Origin: Pseudocercospora fijiensis CIRAD86
Taxonomy: Eukaryota > Ascomycota > Dothideomycetes > Mycosphaerellales > Mycosphaerellaceae
DNA length: 64,000 nt
Reading direction: 5' to 3'
Assembly: GCF_000340215.1 (NCBI RefSeq)
Contig: NW_006921533.1
Span: forward strand, 3,212,273-3,276,272
Below are positions 20,481 through 32,042 of this stretch, piece after piece. Made by a program: the position numbers and the translations under genes. The notes under the pieces were generated by a model. It was not told the origin of the DNA. It ran no database searches and saw only the letters and a list, made by a program, of their open reading frames with translations. Position 1 is the stretch's first letter. Each line of letters begins with the position of its first letter.

Positions 20481-21206
20481 ATGTCTTCGGAATCAAGATG
20501 CGATATAGCCAGCACACACGATGATGGCAGCGGAAACGATAGCTTCCAGCGCAACGCAACGCACACAGTCCTAAAAACTTACGAACTCATCGAATTAATT
20601 CTCCTCCATCTAAACACAGGCCGACACCTCATCGATATCCTTCGAAATTGCAAACTGGTCAACAAAGCATTCTCCGACGTAATCACAACTTCGATCTCTA
20701 TCCAAAGACTTTTCAGCCAAGAAATTCCATCTTTTGCACAAGCATCTTCTAATAAACAGCGGATGAAAGTCCCAGACATTCCGAACTCGCAGAGCCTAGA
20801 AGTTTACATCCGTGGATTTGCATGCCGACTTCCGACGTACTTCAAAAAGAAACCTCAAGTGCAAGTGCTCTTTGACGGGAAGGGGGGAGAGTATGAAGTG
20901 ACGCTTTTCTGGAGAGTTTCCGCCCGGGCGCTGAACCACGCTTCGAGAGACGAAGTCGCGTCTTGGAAGAAGTTCTTGTTCGGAACGGCGAAGACGACCA
21001 GGGTTTCAATCAGGGTGTGGAATCGTGGGAACTGGAGGAACAATCCCCGGCTTGAGATCAATGAATTTGAGGAATTCAATCGACCCATCATGCTTGGCGA
21101 TCTGGTGGATGTAGGAAGGAGGATGGTGAAGGAAACGAGAGGGTCTTGGGTGGCTTGGGCGGTGGATTTTGAGCAAGTCGTAGATGTTAAAGGACAGGCG
21201 ATGTAG
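20481..21206 (+). CDS. F-box domain protein
   Basis: A single exon of 241 aa from the ATG at 20481; the frame extends upstream only to a GTG. Residues about 29-80 form an F-box-like stretch: VLKTYELIELILLHLNTG, then LIDILRNCKLVNKAFSDVIT and SIQRLF. F-box proteins of this type link substrates to SCF ubiquitin ligases through Skp1. The remainder has a weakly predicted beta-rich part (VQVLFDGKGGEYEVTLFWRV) and no WD or LRR repeats, which is usual for the large fungal group of orphan F-box proteins. The substrate is unknown. Confidence 0.75.
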   Translation: MSSESRCDIASTHDDGSGNDSFQRNATHTVLKTYELIELILLHLNTGRHLIDILRNCKLVNKAFSDVITTSISIQRLFSQEIPSFAQASSNKQRMKVPDIPNSQSLEVYIRGFACRLPTYFKKKPQVQVLFDGKGGEYEVTLFWRVSARALNHASRDEVASWKKFLFGTAKTTRVSIRVWNRGNWRNNPRLEINEFEEFNRPIMLGDLVDVGRRMVKETRGSWVAWAVDFEQVVDVKGQAM

Positions 21207-21409
21207 ACAAGAAAGTATTGTATGCGGGCTTGGTGGTTCCACGAGCCTTCCAAGGCAAAGTCGGTATGAATTCCAAGCTTGGCGGCGGAATGCTGCAGCA
21301 GGGCAAGGCTGTACTTGTGCTTGATAGTAACCAAGCCGAAGCAGGTTTGTTCACCATGGCCATATAGTATCCTTTGTCGTTGTGTCTGCGCTGTTCAGTA
21401 GCATAAAAC

Positions 21410-21910
21410 ATGATGGCCGACTCTCCAGACACTCAGCACGAGTCCGAAGCGACTCACGACGAATGCTTCAAGTCCCAAACGAGCCAGGATGGGAGGAGCA
21501 GTGGTGCTCGCTCCCCGCAAGACAGCAGTGCTGGCCGCGTCCAATTCCGAATGCCAGACTACTCGCCTCACCAAAGCGATGCTATCGCGCACGCAACGTC
21601 CTGGAACACCATCCCGGATTCATCATGGCTGCATTACGGCACGATGGAAAGCGGTCCATCGGACGCTTCAGGCACAGAGGCGGCTTCTCGGAACGCGCAT
21701 AGATTCTCCATTCATCGACTCGCATCACTGCCCAGATTCAGCATCACGCAATTCCCACGCTTCTCCGTCTTCCATCAGCGGGACTATAGAAGATTGGACA
21801 TTTTGCTGGCGGTGGTGGGCTTTGTGCTGGTGGGGTCGTTGTTCTCGGCACTTCTTGTGAGAATCGCTTCGACCAACCGTGGCCGATGTGGTGGAGCAGA
21901 GATCGCGTGA
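21410..21910 (+). CDS. Predicted single-pass membrane protein, unknown
   Basis: A single exon of 166 aa from the ATG at 21410. Residues 1-125 are polar and Ser/His/Asp-rich with a basic stretch (HRFSIHRLASLPRF). Residues about 130-153 (DILLAVVGFVLVGSLFSALLV) are one strong membrane segment, followed by a short tail, so it may be tail-anchored. I do not recognise the family. The uninterrupted frame with a credible C-terminal membrane segment favours a real gene, but it could still be chance. Confidence 0.5.
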   Translation: MMADSPDTQHESEATHDECFKSQTSQDGRSSGARSPQDSSAGRVQFRMPDYSPHQSDAIAHATSWNTIPDSSWLHYGTMESGPSDASGTEAASRNAHRFSIHRLASLPRFSITQFPRFSVFHQRDYRRLDILLAVVGFVLVGSLFSALLVRIASTNRGRCGGAEIA

Positions 21911-22715
21911 GATGGATGTTATTATGTTGTCGTCAGTAGTTCTCACGTGGGGTTCATGGCGTGGATCGCGTGCACAGTTGTTGCTTGTCGGGTGGACATG
22001 GGCTTCCTTGACATCAACTGGGATGGCTGGCTTGGCAATTTCGATTTCTGACAGGCTGATGGCAGGATGTGATGCTTTCGAGAAGGAAGGAAGAGTATCG
22101 TACAGTAGATGATGCGTGTGATATGGACGTGCAGTAGTGGCATTGCATTGCATGCAGCGCTATCTCCCCCCGAGGGCCCCGACACTGTTCCTGTTCCTGG
22201 TCCTGTTTCGCCTCGCCTCGCCTCGCCTCGCCTCGACTTCTCCTCACCTCCCCGGACGGGGTGGAGGGCAGGGCGTGCGGAAGCCAACCTTCTGCTGGTA
22301 ATCCAACCGTTGACAGTGCTTCCTTGGCGAACCTTTAACCAGAACTACCTCCACACCCTCCACCACACCGCGCTCCTTGCCCGCCCAGAGAGTCGGTAGA
22401 CACTCTCGTGCTTTGCTTTCACGTCAAATCCCGCACGATAACGGCCGCGACGCGCCACGCGAACGACATTGATCGATACAGCTGGGCAGCGCATGGACGA
22501 GGGCGACAGTATGAAATCCGGCATCAGCCGTTAAGGATACGCTCACACCTCGTCACCCACCGCAGCAGGCCACACTGTTAGCACGCGAATTTCGAGCTGC
22601 AGCCACCGCACACCACGGCGACGGCGTCGCATACACCGCCCGTGCTGGCTGCGTGCCACCGAGCCGCCCATTCTCCCAACTACATACACTCGCTTGATTC
22701 TACGGCCCGCCGAGC
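21911..22715. other. Intergenic region upstream of palI
   Basis: No gene seen. A short (CCTCG)n-like repeat lies at about 22208-22235, and the region is pyrimidine-rich toward 22400, as in many fungal promoters and leaders. Confidence 0.45.
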
Positions 22716-25476
22716 ATGGGCTTGCTGCGACCGGCCACGCCTCTGAGCGTGATCTTCTTGGTCGCATTCGTGCTTATGCTCCTGAGCACCTTGTCGACTC
22801 CCGTAATCGAAGGCATACCGCTCGGCAGTTATCAGGACTACAACTTCGGAGTATTGGGATACTGTAAAGGCAGTACATGTGTCGGCCCGCGCATAGGATA
22901 CAGCACAGGTGCGATTCATTCTCCTACCCATTGTTACACCCATATTCTTACTCGCCGCCAGCAGATGGTCTGTTCTCAGGCCCAGACCAGGCCGATGACT
23001 TCTCGCTACCCTCCTCCGCACGACATAGCCTGTCCTCCATCCTTATCGTTCATCCCATAGCCGCACTGCTATGCTTAATATGCTTCGCCCTCGCTGTCGC
23101 AGCACACTTCCATGGCCCGAGCCATTCGCCCCGATACCTCCTCGCCCTATTGATCCTCACCTTTCCCACCCTTCTCATCACCCTGCTGGCCTTCCTCGTC
23201 GACATCCTTTTGTTCGTGCCGCACATGCAATGGGGTGGCTGGATCGTGCTTGGCGCTACCATTCTCATCATTGGCAGCAGCATAGTCACCTGTGCCATGC
23301 GGAGAACACTTGTCAGCCGGAAAGCACGCAAGAAACGCATAGCTGAAAACGCAGATATGAATGGACAGAACTACTACGACAACTTGGCACAACAGCGCAT
23401 GAATGATGATATGGACAAGGCCGATTCGCTTCCAAAAGCCGAATCGCCTCCTCCAATGACCGGGAGCATTGCAACCGAAAAGGGTGGTAATTTTGCAACT
23501 TTTGAGATGAAAAGGCACGACACACATGACAGTGACAGCACACCGCTGAACCCTGGCGCCCCCAGCATTCGAAGCGCGAGCTCAAACGGCGGAAGACGAC
23601 CTTACGATAATGAGCCCATGCCACCAATGCCACACCGCCCGAGCCAGGAAAGTAATGACATGTACAGACGACCGAGTCGCGATCAATATGGCAACCCAAT
23701 TCCTCCCGGAGCAGACATCGGAGCCGCGGGCATGGCGGCTGCAGGTCTCAGACACCAAGGTTCTCAGGGATCATTGCGTCAACGATCTAATGGCTCAAAT
23801 GCATATGGACCGAACGCTTTCCCTCCAAATGGTTATGCGCGTGGACGAGGTGGATATGGCCCGCCTCCACGAGGCTACGGTCCGCCACGCGGTGCCTACC
23901 CTCCTCCAAGAGGCGGCGGCTTTGGACCCAGAGGCGGCAGAGTAGGCTACGGTCCACCACCTCCAGGATTTAATGGCCGTGGTCGAGGACGAGGCTATGG
24001 TCCACCGCCAGGAATGATGCGAGGTGGAATGCCAATGCACCCTGCTCAACGTCCGATGCCTCCTCCTGGATACGACATTGATCCTTACTACAGTTCTGAG
24101 CGCGCAGGCTCGCCATACGTTGAAGTGCCACAAGCACCTCGGATGGATGATCAATTCGTAGCAGGGCCAGCAATGCCTATTGGACAGGCAATTGAGATGG
24201 ACGAGCGTAGTGGCACCCGAAGCCCAGCACGAGCCTATGGTGAGAATGAGTATGGTTTGAGAGACAGTGACGGTGATGTCGCAGGCATGATCAATCTGCA
24301 GCTCGGTGAGCAAGGTCAAGCACATCAGCCGCCAAGCCCGTTGAGGGAGAGCAATGGCGTAGAGAATGGCCAGGCCTTGGTCTCGCCATCAAGCACGTAC
24401 TCTGACCAGTAAGTTCCTTACAGTTTGTGTGGCTGCACAAGCAGTATTAATGATATCTCAGATCCTACCATCCAGCCCGGCAACAATGGCAGCAGCCTTC
24501 ACCTTTAGCGCAATCAGTAGGACAAACAGTCCCCGGCATGTCGCGTGGAACGATGGAGAGCACTGGCACTTCGTCTCCCGACCCTCACTCATCTGCCGCA
24601 GCGCCTTCGAGCCGAGCTCTCCCTTTATCACCCGTGACTGCTTCGCCGACGATCGGATCTCACCACGACTCTCAGTCTCCGCGACGCCATCGAGCTGGCA
24701 GCGAGACATACTATGAAGACGTCGACCCTCGCTTCGTACAAGATCCAGAACCTTACTCACAGCACCCCACTAATCGCGAATCTGGCATCCCCGGCGCTCT
24801 GACACCTGGTCCTTCGCAGCCGCAGAACTACCACAGTGGACCATATCGTATGCCATCCCCAACCCAACTCCCCACACCCACATCAAATTCAAGATCCACT
24901 CCCGTGGCGAGCAATCACGACCATCTGAGTCCTGCTCAGACTGTTGTCTTGAACGGCATCGATGAAGGGCGGAGACCCACGACTAACAACTCCAATAGCG
25001 ACTCATCTCTAGACCAGAAACGACATTCCGACAACTCAGCATCGCCACAAAGAGCCCTTTCCCAAGCCGGCTCGGACGTTGCATCAGCCCAATATCCTAG
25101 CGGCTTTCTCGAGCCCATTCCCGATGGAGCCAGGAGTCCAGGCGAGGCTTCAGAGTCCTCTCACTTCACATCTGTCAGCCAAAGAGGCATCAACCCCAAT
25201 TGGCGACCAGGACCAGGAGGACAAGGAGGCGGTCACTTCATCGGACCAGCAGCATATCGAGGCCCTGGCAACAGTGGTGTCAGCTCAGCGAGTGCGGCTA
25301 TGAGGAGGAAAGAAGATGTCATTCTCTCAGCAAATCCCGACTTCTCCCTACCCGGTGTGGGCATCTCCAGTCGTGGTCGAGGACGTGGTCGAGGGCGAGG
25401 CATGATAGCGGCCCCAAGTGGCACAGGCCTCACGCCTTCTGGAAGATATCCGACGCCAGATATCGGCAACCTTTAG
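22716..25476 (+). CDS. palI: pH-response regulator PalI/Rim9
   Basis: Exons 22716-22908, 22962-24408 and 24462-25476 give 884 aa. Without the second splice the frame would stop at 24412; joining restores 337 more residues in frame. Four membrane segments fit the SUR7/PalI family: residues about 7-29 (LSVIFLVAFVLMLLSTLSTP), an extracellular loop with two Cys (GYCKGSTC), then three segments in exon 2. PalI helps place the plasma-membrane pH sensor PalH at the start of ambient-pH (PacC) signalling. The long cytosolic tail is unusual: Pro/Gly/Arg/Tyr-rich with repeated RGYGPP-type units, then Ser/Pro-rich, and near the end a run of Arg-Gly pairs. The first acceptor is CAGCAG, so either AG keeps the frame. 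PalI proteins are often 500-800 aa, so this one is long. Confidence 0.9.
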
Positions 25477-26052
25477 TGCGGTGCCAAACCAAGAGCCGTT
25501 TGGACATCTTGAAGACTTTTGAGCGTGGCGCAATGACTTTTATCACTTCATTCTTGACTGATTGATTGAAGCACTTTGGCGCATGACATGAAAATGTGCA
25601 TAGATGATGACTTGGGCGAAAAAGCGTCATAATAGAGGCTTGAATCACGACATTAATGAAGTCAGAATTTTTTTTTTGAACTATAAACGTGACGTGGGGT
25701 TTTCGACTGAACAATCTCTTATTAGGTTTCTTTGACAGTATTCTGGCCATGCTAGGTTTTCTGAATGCTAGTGTCCGCTTCTCTTCTGCTGTCGCATGAC
25801 AGCATCGCGCTTTGAGTCAAAGTCCTCAGCCCTTCGGCCAAAGTGCTTCTGGAACCTTGCACTGCGATGTCTCGCTACCTCATCACCTCGAGAATCCGCC
25901 ACTCCGCGGACTGGTGAAGTGAAAGCCAGCTTCTTTTCAGAGTCTATACTTGAATAGTCTGAGACCATTCGTAGTATCGTGTTGGGGTGATGGCATTCCC
26001 CAACAGCATCCGCTTCGAACGCAATGAACTCCGTCTTCGAAGTTATATCCTC
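25477..26052. other. Convergent intergenic region
   Basis: Holds the 3' flanks of palI (plus strand) and the minus-strand gene ending at 26053. A run of nine T occurs near 25669. No gene seen. Confidence 0.4.
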
Positions 26053-28462
26053 CTAGAACCTCGAGCTACCATAACCTAGGCGTCCGAGAGAGCCACCACC
26101 CATTGCCATACCCACACTGCCGAAGCTGCCTGTGGTACCCTTGACAGCACCCGGGCTGCCCACAGCAGCGGAGCTCTGTTGGCTGTAACCTGGAGAGAAG
26201 CCTCCAAATCTCAGCTCGCCCGGCATGTTACGATACCTAGGGTCACGACCAACGCGAGCAGGAGGCTGGCCCCAAACGCTGTCGAAAAAGGATTCGTTGC
26301 CCTTGGGACTGCGGTCAATGCACCACTCCGGCGGTTGGGACCAACGACACCAGTAGTCACGGCGATTCGGACCTTGTGTATACGACGCAAGATTCTCGTA
26401 TACAGGAATGAGTAGGCGAGTGATATCAACCTTGTCTGCTTCGGGAATAGCATCGGACTTCTGAGTTGCTGAATTGCCGCGATTCATCATTGGAGCTCCG
26501 ATGGGACGTGGCTGCGTAACAGGTGTGCCAAAGGAAGTCTTCTGCGGCGTGGACAAAGTTGCAGGTGGGTTTGGCTTAGGCGGAGCCGTGCTTATAATAT
26601 GACGATAAAAGTCCTCTGCGATCCTCGTTAGCTTTGAACCAAAAGGTCTTCTTGAGAAGGCGTACCTTGACGCGCGAACTTTTGGCCAGATGTCCACCAA
26701 TCATTCAGTTCAACATCGTGGGGCTTATGCGTGGGCTTTCCAGATCCAATTGGCTCTGTGTTGTAAGTCGTTGGAGTCTGCTTTTCATAGCCCACATCAG
26801 GAACGCTGCCATTCGTGAGAACGCTGGTCTTCCGCTCGGTCTGCTCTGGTCGGAGCTGTGAGTCTTGCCAGCCAGCGCACATCTCCTCAAACTCAGCACC
26901 GAACATGCCGCGTCGGGTGGCAGTAGGCGCCTTGATATCACCTGCATGACTGATTGCAACAGGGAATGAGCTATTCGTAATTGGTTGTGGCCTTGAATAC
27001 TGTGTCGACATCGACAACGGTGGTGACGTGTGCTCCTCATCGTATTCGCTTGGCTCGGTCTGTTGGTAGGGATCATTCATGACTGTCCGGGAGAGAGTCG
27101 CGAGATTAATGTTGCTCATGCTGCGCTTGGATGCTCTGTCGCCGAGCTGGTGAAGCTGATCCAGCATCGCAGATCGAACCTCGGGCAGCATGGTGTTCTC
27201 TCGTCGAGAATGTGATGTCGGGGTGGCAGGGTCACGATGCGGGCCCGCAGAGATCGTGTTAAAAGTTCCGAGGGGCTCGTAAGGCTTCGCTGTTGCTTTG
27301 ATGGCAGAGGACGCCTGCGATACCTACAGAAAAGCATTAGCACGTTTTCTGGTCATTGATTGCAGGCGAGGCTGTTGAGGCGACAAGTTGTCTCCAACGA
27401 GCAGCCACCAAGATCCCTACTCACATTGAAAGGGTCCTCGTTTTTAGCGAAAGGATTGAGGAACACCGGCTGTTGAGGCTCTGGTAAAGCCTGCTTGATG
27501 TCGTTTTGACCGAACGGCTTACCCATAGCGAGCGCCTCTCGCTGCTTTGCGAGTATCCTAAAGTACGCGAGCGTGTTTTGCTGAAGCTTTTGGTATGCTG
27601 TCTCGCCCTTCAACCTATCACCTGCCAGCTGACCCTCAACTTTCTTGCGGATGTTGGAGAAGTGGCCTATCGGACACCACTCATAGTCCTTGGCTGACCA
27701 GATCCGTGCAGAGACATCGCCATTTGGATGCTGCACAAAGTGAACCTCACCGTCAGCCATCCCAGCGTTGGTAGTAAGATAGTCTAATCCTGGAAGTTGT
27801 TTCTTGAACACCTTGAGGATCTCATTCTGATCATACTCTGCCTCGACAGTCTTCGGCTTGTCCTGAACTGGCGGCTCGCCGTTTGCGCTCTGCTCTGTCA
27901 TTGCCTGTCGCGTGCGCCGGCGACCTGTATACATTTGAAAGCCTGCATTGTCGTACATGGTTGCCGAGTCATTGCGGTCCATCTCGACACCTCCTGTGGC
28001 AGCGGTCTGCTGCGACAAGCTGGACATTGAGCGTGACAATGAAGTGTCTCGCGACTGTGCAGGGTATCTATTGACACGGACTTCGTCGACATTGGGCATC
28101 GGCGGCGGCGGCGGCATCAGATCGCTCAAGTCGAGTGGCTTCCATGCTTGCTTGCGGGACGGACGCGGCTTCTCGACAGGCTTGATCATGGGATCAGCTT
28201 GCTGAATGCGCTCTTGCTGGCGACGCAGCTTAGCCTCCGCGCGAGCAGCGGCAGACTCGTGGTTCTCGACATCAGACATGGTGTGACTGGCAGCTGTATT
28301 GACGGAAGTGTTGTTTGGACTGTCGCTGTCGCTATGCGCGTTGTTTAGTTTTGCCGCCTTGGCCTCTGCAATGTGTTTATCAAGAGAAGGAGTTCCCAAC
28401 GGGAGACGACCGACTGGCGCCTGTGCTGAGCGACGTGTTCTAGGTCGATGATGTGCTGGCAT
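26053..28462 (-). CDS. Conserved-looking fungal protein of unknown function
   Basis: Three exons on the minus strand, 28462-27425, 27323-26666 and 26615-26053 (introns 101 and 50 nt, GTGAGT..TGTAG and GTACGC..GCAG), give 752 aa. I do not recognise the protein. The N-terminus is basic and Arg/Pro-rich. A helical charged stretch (AAARAEAKLRRQQERIQ) comes before a run of Pro. The best-folded-looking part is around residues 240-340: EILKVFKKQLPGLDYLTTN, then VHFVQHPNGDVSARIWS and YEWCPIGHFSNIRKKVEGQL. A second compact part near residues 620-690 is Trp-rich (RRDYWCRWSQPPEWCIDRS). The tail is Gly/Ser-rich. No membrane segment or signal peptide was seen. The start is the ATG before a basic run; the frame extends further up without a better ATG. 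Confidence 0.75.
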
Positions 28463-28928
28463 GTGGTAGGGAGGTGGGAAAACGAGGTGTAGCTGAAGTT
28501 GCAAGTGAGTTTGCGCTGAGGAGCAGTGTTGTAAGTGAAGCAGTCGCACGTCGCCTGTCCCGTTCGGGTAGGCGCCGTTTGTCCACATGCATGTTTCAAA
28601 TCGGGAAAGAGCCTTAAATGTCTTGCCTCGCAACGCAACGATAGCCTCTTTCAACCCAAACACTTCTCTTTCTTCGCATCACGTCCAATTGTCCCGCTAC
28701 GACAACCTACAATGCTGCATCACCCTCAAGTCATTCATTCAGCTCGAGCGGCGCTTCAGAGATGACGGCACAAAAAAAGGCAGACGTGCTTCACGCAAAG
28801 ACCGCCAATGCCTAGAATCTACTGCTTACATCTGTCGCCCGCAGTTCAAGACGACTCAGATTAAAAGCGCCAAAGACATGGTCGCTTCTTCAATGATTGT
28901 TCTGCGTTGACCGCAAAGTCTTGTGCGG
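28463..28928. other. Intergenic region
   Basis: Promoter side of the minus-strand gene ending upstream at 28462, and 3' flank of the Myb-like gene. No gene seen. Confidence 0.4.
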
Positions 28929-29933
28929 CTAAGGAATGATGCAGCCATCGTGTCGCTCTCCCAATTTTCGGGTCTTCTGCGCTGCACGTACAGCGCTATC
29001 GTCCCTAATTCTGTGGTAGCGCTTCCGTATGGCTTCTACAGTGCGGTTTGGCATCTGCAAACGGAGCGCTTCCCAATCTCTGCCATTCTGCATCAGGAGC
29101 CGCCATAATTGTTCGTCTTGCTCAGGCGTCCACCTTCGCAGGTCTTTCTGCGGACCCGCCCGCTTCTGCCTTTGATGAAGACCATGGACACTAGCTTGAG
29201 GAAGTTGCAGAAGTTTGCAAGTCTGTTCGGAATTGGCGTTTGGAAGAACATCGGAAGGGGTTGTCCGCTTGCCAGCTAGGTGTCGCTTTCTGCGATAAAA
29301 TATGCCCTCAACGCGTCTTACGGAGGATCCCTCGAGAACAGCGATCTCCCCGAAGCTGTTGCCCGCTGTTCTCAGCTCGATTACGCGACGCGCAAGTTCC
29401 GCTGTGACTGGTTCATGTGTGCTCCAAGGGAGTGGAACATTGTGCTGTAGCTGAAGTGTTCTCCAACGACTAGCGACGACTTTGTGAGCCTTCGGGCTTT
29501 CGATTCGCAGTTCTCGGGCTATTTGAACGGTTGTAGCACCCTCAGCCTTTCGTTGGATGATCAGAGAATCATCATCTTCTGAAATTCGAGCAGAGGCTTG
29601 CTTAGGCGTTGCCCTTCTGTAGTGACGGAGATCTCTCCGAGCGACTATGGAGTGGAATCGGTTCGCAACAACCCAATAAGAACGTCCAAGCTCCTTAGCA
29701 ATGTCCTTGAAGCTATGTCCCGACCTGCGCCGCTCGAAGAGAACCTGATCTTCACTTTCACTGAAGAGCCCCTTAGCCGGAGCCGGGCCCTTTGATTCTG
29801 CCAACCTCGCGAATCGGGTCCGAATGCTCGGTCTGGCTCGTTGAAGGAGATTTGCAATGGTATCAAATGTCATACCCTCATCTCTATACTTCAGAATCAT
29901 CTCATCCTCTTCTTTTGTAAACCGCACAGGCAT
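28929..29933 (-). CDS. Multi-repeat Myb/SANT-like DNA-binding protein
   Basis: A single exon of 334 aa from the ATG at 29933; upstream the frame reaches only a GTG. At least four helix-turn-helix-like repeats follow one another. Repeat 1 is FTKEEDEMILKYRDEGMTFD with RPSIRTRFARL. Repeat 2 is FSESEDQVLFERRRSGHSFK with YWVVANRFHSI. A third begins ISEDDDSLIIQRKAEGATTV. The C-terminal repeat, RRWTPEQDEQLWRLLMQNGR with WEALRLQMPNRTVEAIRKRY, is a canonical Myb repeat with spaced Trp. Such proteins act in the nucleus as transcription or chromatin factors; the target is unknown. The order of divergent repeats ending in one good Myb repeat is common in Dothideomycete orphan regulators. Confidence 0.8.
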   Translation of the reverse strand: MPVRFTKEEDEMILKYRDEGMTFDTIANLLQRARPSIRTRFARLAESKGPAPAKGLFSESEDQVLFERRRSGHSFKDIAKELGRSYWVVANRFHSIVARRDLRHYRRATPKQASARISEDDDSLIIQRKAEGATTVQIARELRIESPKAHKVVASRWRTLQLQHNVPLPWSTHEPVTAELARRVIELRTAGNSFGEIAVLEGSSVRRVEGIFYRRKRHLAGKRTTPSDVLPNANSEQTCKLLQLPQASVHGLHQRQKRAGPQKDLRRWTPEQDEQLWRLLMQNGRDWEALRLQMPNRTVEAIRKRYHRIRDDSAVRAAQKTRKLGERHDGCIIP

Positions 29934-30379
29934 AGCCCTCAGAGTTCCACCTTTACGATTTTGATTGCGCACTTAGTGATGTGACTGTGCCGTACTCAGA
30001 CATCGTGTGGCTGGCGTCTCTCCGAGCGAACGACACATGTGGTGTGTCCAGATAGCGTAGCTCCGCGAGAGGATGGTGCGCATTTCATGCATCTTTGATG
30101 CTGCCCAGTCAGTGGTAAGGACGGTTGGTCCTTGGAGAGGGGCGATGTGAAAATCTGTGAGAATGTGAATGATGGCACCATCATTCTCCAGGGACGCTAC
30201 GCCAGCGTTGCTCTGAGGGAAATCTCCATAACATGAGGAGTTGCAAAGAATGTGGTTGCTCGGGTACTGAGCTCGCTCGCGACGTGAAAGCTGGCGAAGC
30301 GTATTATTAGTCACCAGGTTGTTTCCCAAACAGGAAGCATGCGACTTCATCTCGATCATCCACATCCACATTCACAGAA
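29934..30379. other. Divergent intergenic region
   Basis: Lies between the minus-strand Myb-like gene and plus-strand SHY1, so it probably holds both promoters. No gene seen. Confidence 0.45.
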
Positions 30380-31396
30380 ATGCAGGGCTCACGATCACTA
30401 CGGCGCGTGATCGCCGAGCTGCCCAGAAGGCCCAAAATTACAATAAAATGTAATATCAAGCGACCATCATGGATATGCACACAATGCCTCAGCCAACAGC
30501 GAACACGCCTGAAACCCTCCCAGCTCCTCCGCCAACAACGCCGCTCATATGCCAACCCAGCAGACTCACCAGGCTTCACATCAATCGTCGACAATCCGCC
30601 CACCCTCGTCCGTTCAGGCCGTAAACACAACAAAGTCGGCATAATAATCCTCGCCACAATCCCCATCACAGCATTCATCCTCGGCTGCTGGCAAGTCCAA
30701 CGCTTAGGATGGAAAACCGACCTCATAGCCAAATTCGAAGATCGCCTCGTCCGAGACCCCTTGCCCCTCCCGCCACGAATCGATCCCGACGCAATCAAAG
30801 ACTTCGATTACAGAAGAGTCTACGCAAGAGGACGGCTAATGCACGAGAAGGAAATGCTAATCGGACCAAGACTCCTCGACGGAGAAGACGGATATCTAGT
30901 CGTCACACCACTCGACCGGTCAGGGCAGTTCAAGGGTGAAAGCAACGAGGCAGATACCAGAATCCTCATAAACCGAGGCTGGATCCCCAAAGACAAAGCT
31001 CCCCAGTCTTCTCGCCCCGAAGGTCTCCCTAAAGACGAAGTCACAGTCCAAGGCTTATTACGCGAACCCTGGAAAAAGAACATATTCACCCCCTCCAACG
31101 TCCCTGCAGAAGGAAAATGGTATTTCCCAGACGTATACCAAATGGCAGAACACTCGGGTTCACAAGCCGTGTGGATTGAAGAGACGATGAAGAGCGATCT
31201 TATAGAAACGTATAGGAGACAAGAGAAGGGTATACCGATTGGGAGACCTCCGGAAGTGAATTTGAGGAATAATCATACACAGTATATTTTTACGTGGTTT
31301 TCGTTGAGTTTGGCCACGAGTATTATGTTGTGGATGGTTTTGAAGAAGCCGCCGGGTGGGGTGAGGATGAGGGTTAGGCAGAATAAGGAGTGGTAG
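30380..31396 (+). CDS. SHY1: Cytochrome c oxidase assembly factor Shy1/Surf1
   Basis: A single exon of 338 aa. It assists maturation of the Cox1 heme centre of complex IV in the mitochondrial inner membrane. Residues 1-60 are basic and Ser/Arg-rich with almost no acidic residues, as in a presequence. Membrane segment 1 is residues about 85-105 (VGIIILATIPITAFILGCWQ), running into the SURF1 motif GCWQVQRL. The intermembrane-space domain has YRRVYARGRL, ILINRGWIPKD, VTVQGLLREPW and WYFPDVYQMAE. Segment 2 is near residues 305-325 (YIFTWFSLSLATSIMLWMV). Order and length match the family. It is convergent with RPN5. Confidence 0.96.
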   Translation: MQGSRSLRRVIAELPRRPKITIKCNIKRPSWICTQCLSQQRTRLKPSQLLRQQRRSYANPADSPGFTSIVDNPPTLVRSGRKHNKVGIIILATIPITAFILGCWQVQRLGWKTDLIAKFEDRLVRDPLPLPPRIDPDAIKDFDYRRVYARGRLMHEKEMLIGPRLLDGEDGYLVVTPLDRSGQFKGESNEADTRILINRGWIPKDKAPQSSRPEGLPKDEVTVQGLLREPWKKNIFTPSNVPAEGKWYFPDVYQMAEHSGSQAVWIEETMKSDLIETYRRQEKGIPIGRPPEVNLRNNHTQYIFTWFSLSLATSIMLWMVLKKPPGGVRMRVRQNKEW

Positions 31397-32042
31397 GGAT
31401 TGATGTTGATTGATGGGGCGGAGGGACTGGGAATGTGTGCGCGAGCATCGCTTGAGTCTATGGAGCACTGGTCGTGAGGAAGGCTCTAGTGATGGAACAG
31501 ACCAAAGTACGGGAGAGAGCAGCCCGTACAGACATCTCGAGTAGGCTATAGTAATACTCAGATGCTCTGTGGTGTGCGACTTACAATGCACGAATTGCGC
31601 CATGTTTGTCGACCGGGTTGGAGGTCTGTACATTCTACCAGCGCTTTGCAACGCCAGTATGTCTCATGCGGCATAGCATCTGGTTCAATAGCTGGCTGTG
31701 ATCATCCACAGGGGGAACACGTTGGGTGTTCAGCATTCGTACGAAGATAACTCTTTGTCTTAGTATGAGTATATACTACAGCACGCGCGCACTATTTCTA
31801 CAGGTAATGCATGATGCGGCTCTCCCGAGTTCCTCCACAGGCTCGAATAGCTTCTGTAGCAATTTCGCTCTTCTAGCCTTGCTGCAAGCATGCTATGCTC
31901 ATACCCAACACCAGTCATCATCATCATCCGGTCCGGCTTTGGGATCGCGCTGGGGAGGACGGCCGTAGTCGATGGCATTCCGCCTTTCTTTCGTCCATGA
32001 CCATCTGTGCCCAGACTTGGATGGTACTTGCACCTCGGCCTT
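31397..32042. other. Convergent intergenic region
   Basis: 3' flanks of SHY1 and RPN5. No gene seen; a short TCATCATCATC run lies near 31917. Confidence 0.4.

Noticed and set aside
21725..22287. Overlapping minus-strand frames with His/Arg-rich text
   Set aside because: They overlap a plausible plus-strand gene end and its flank; no domain.
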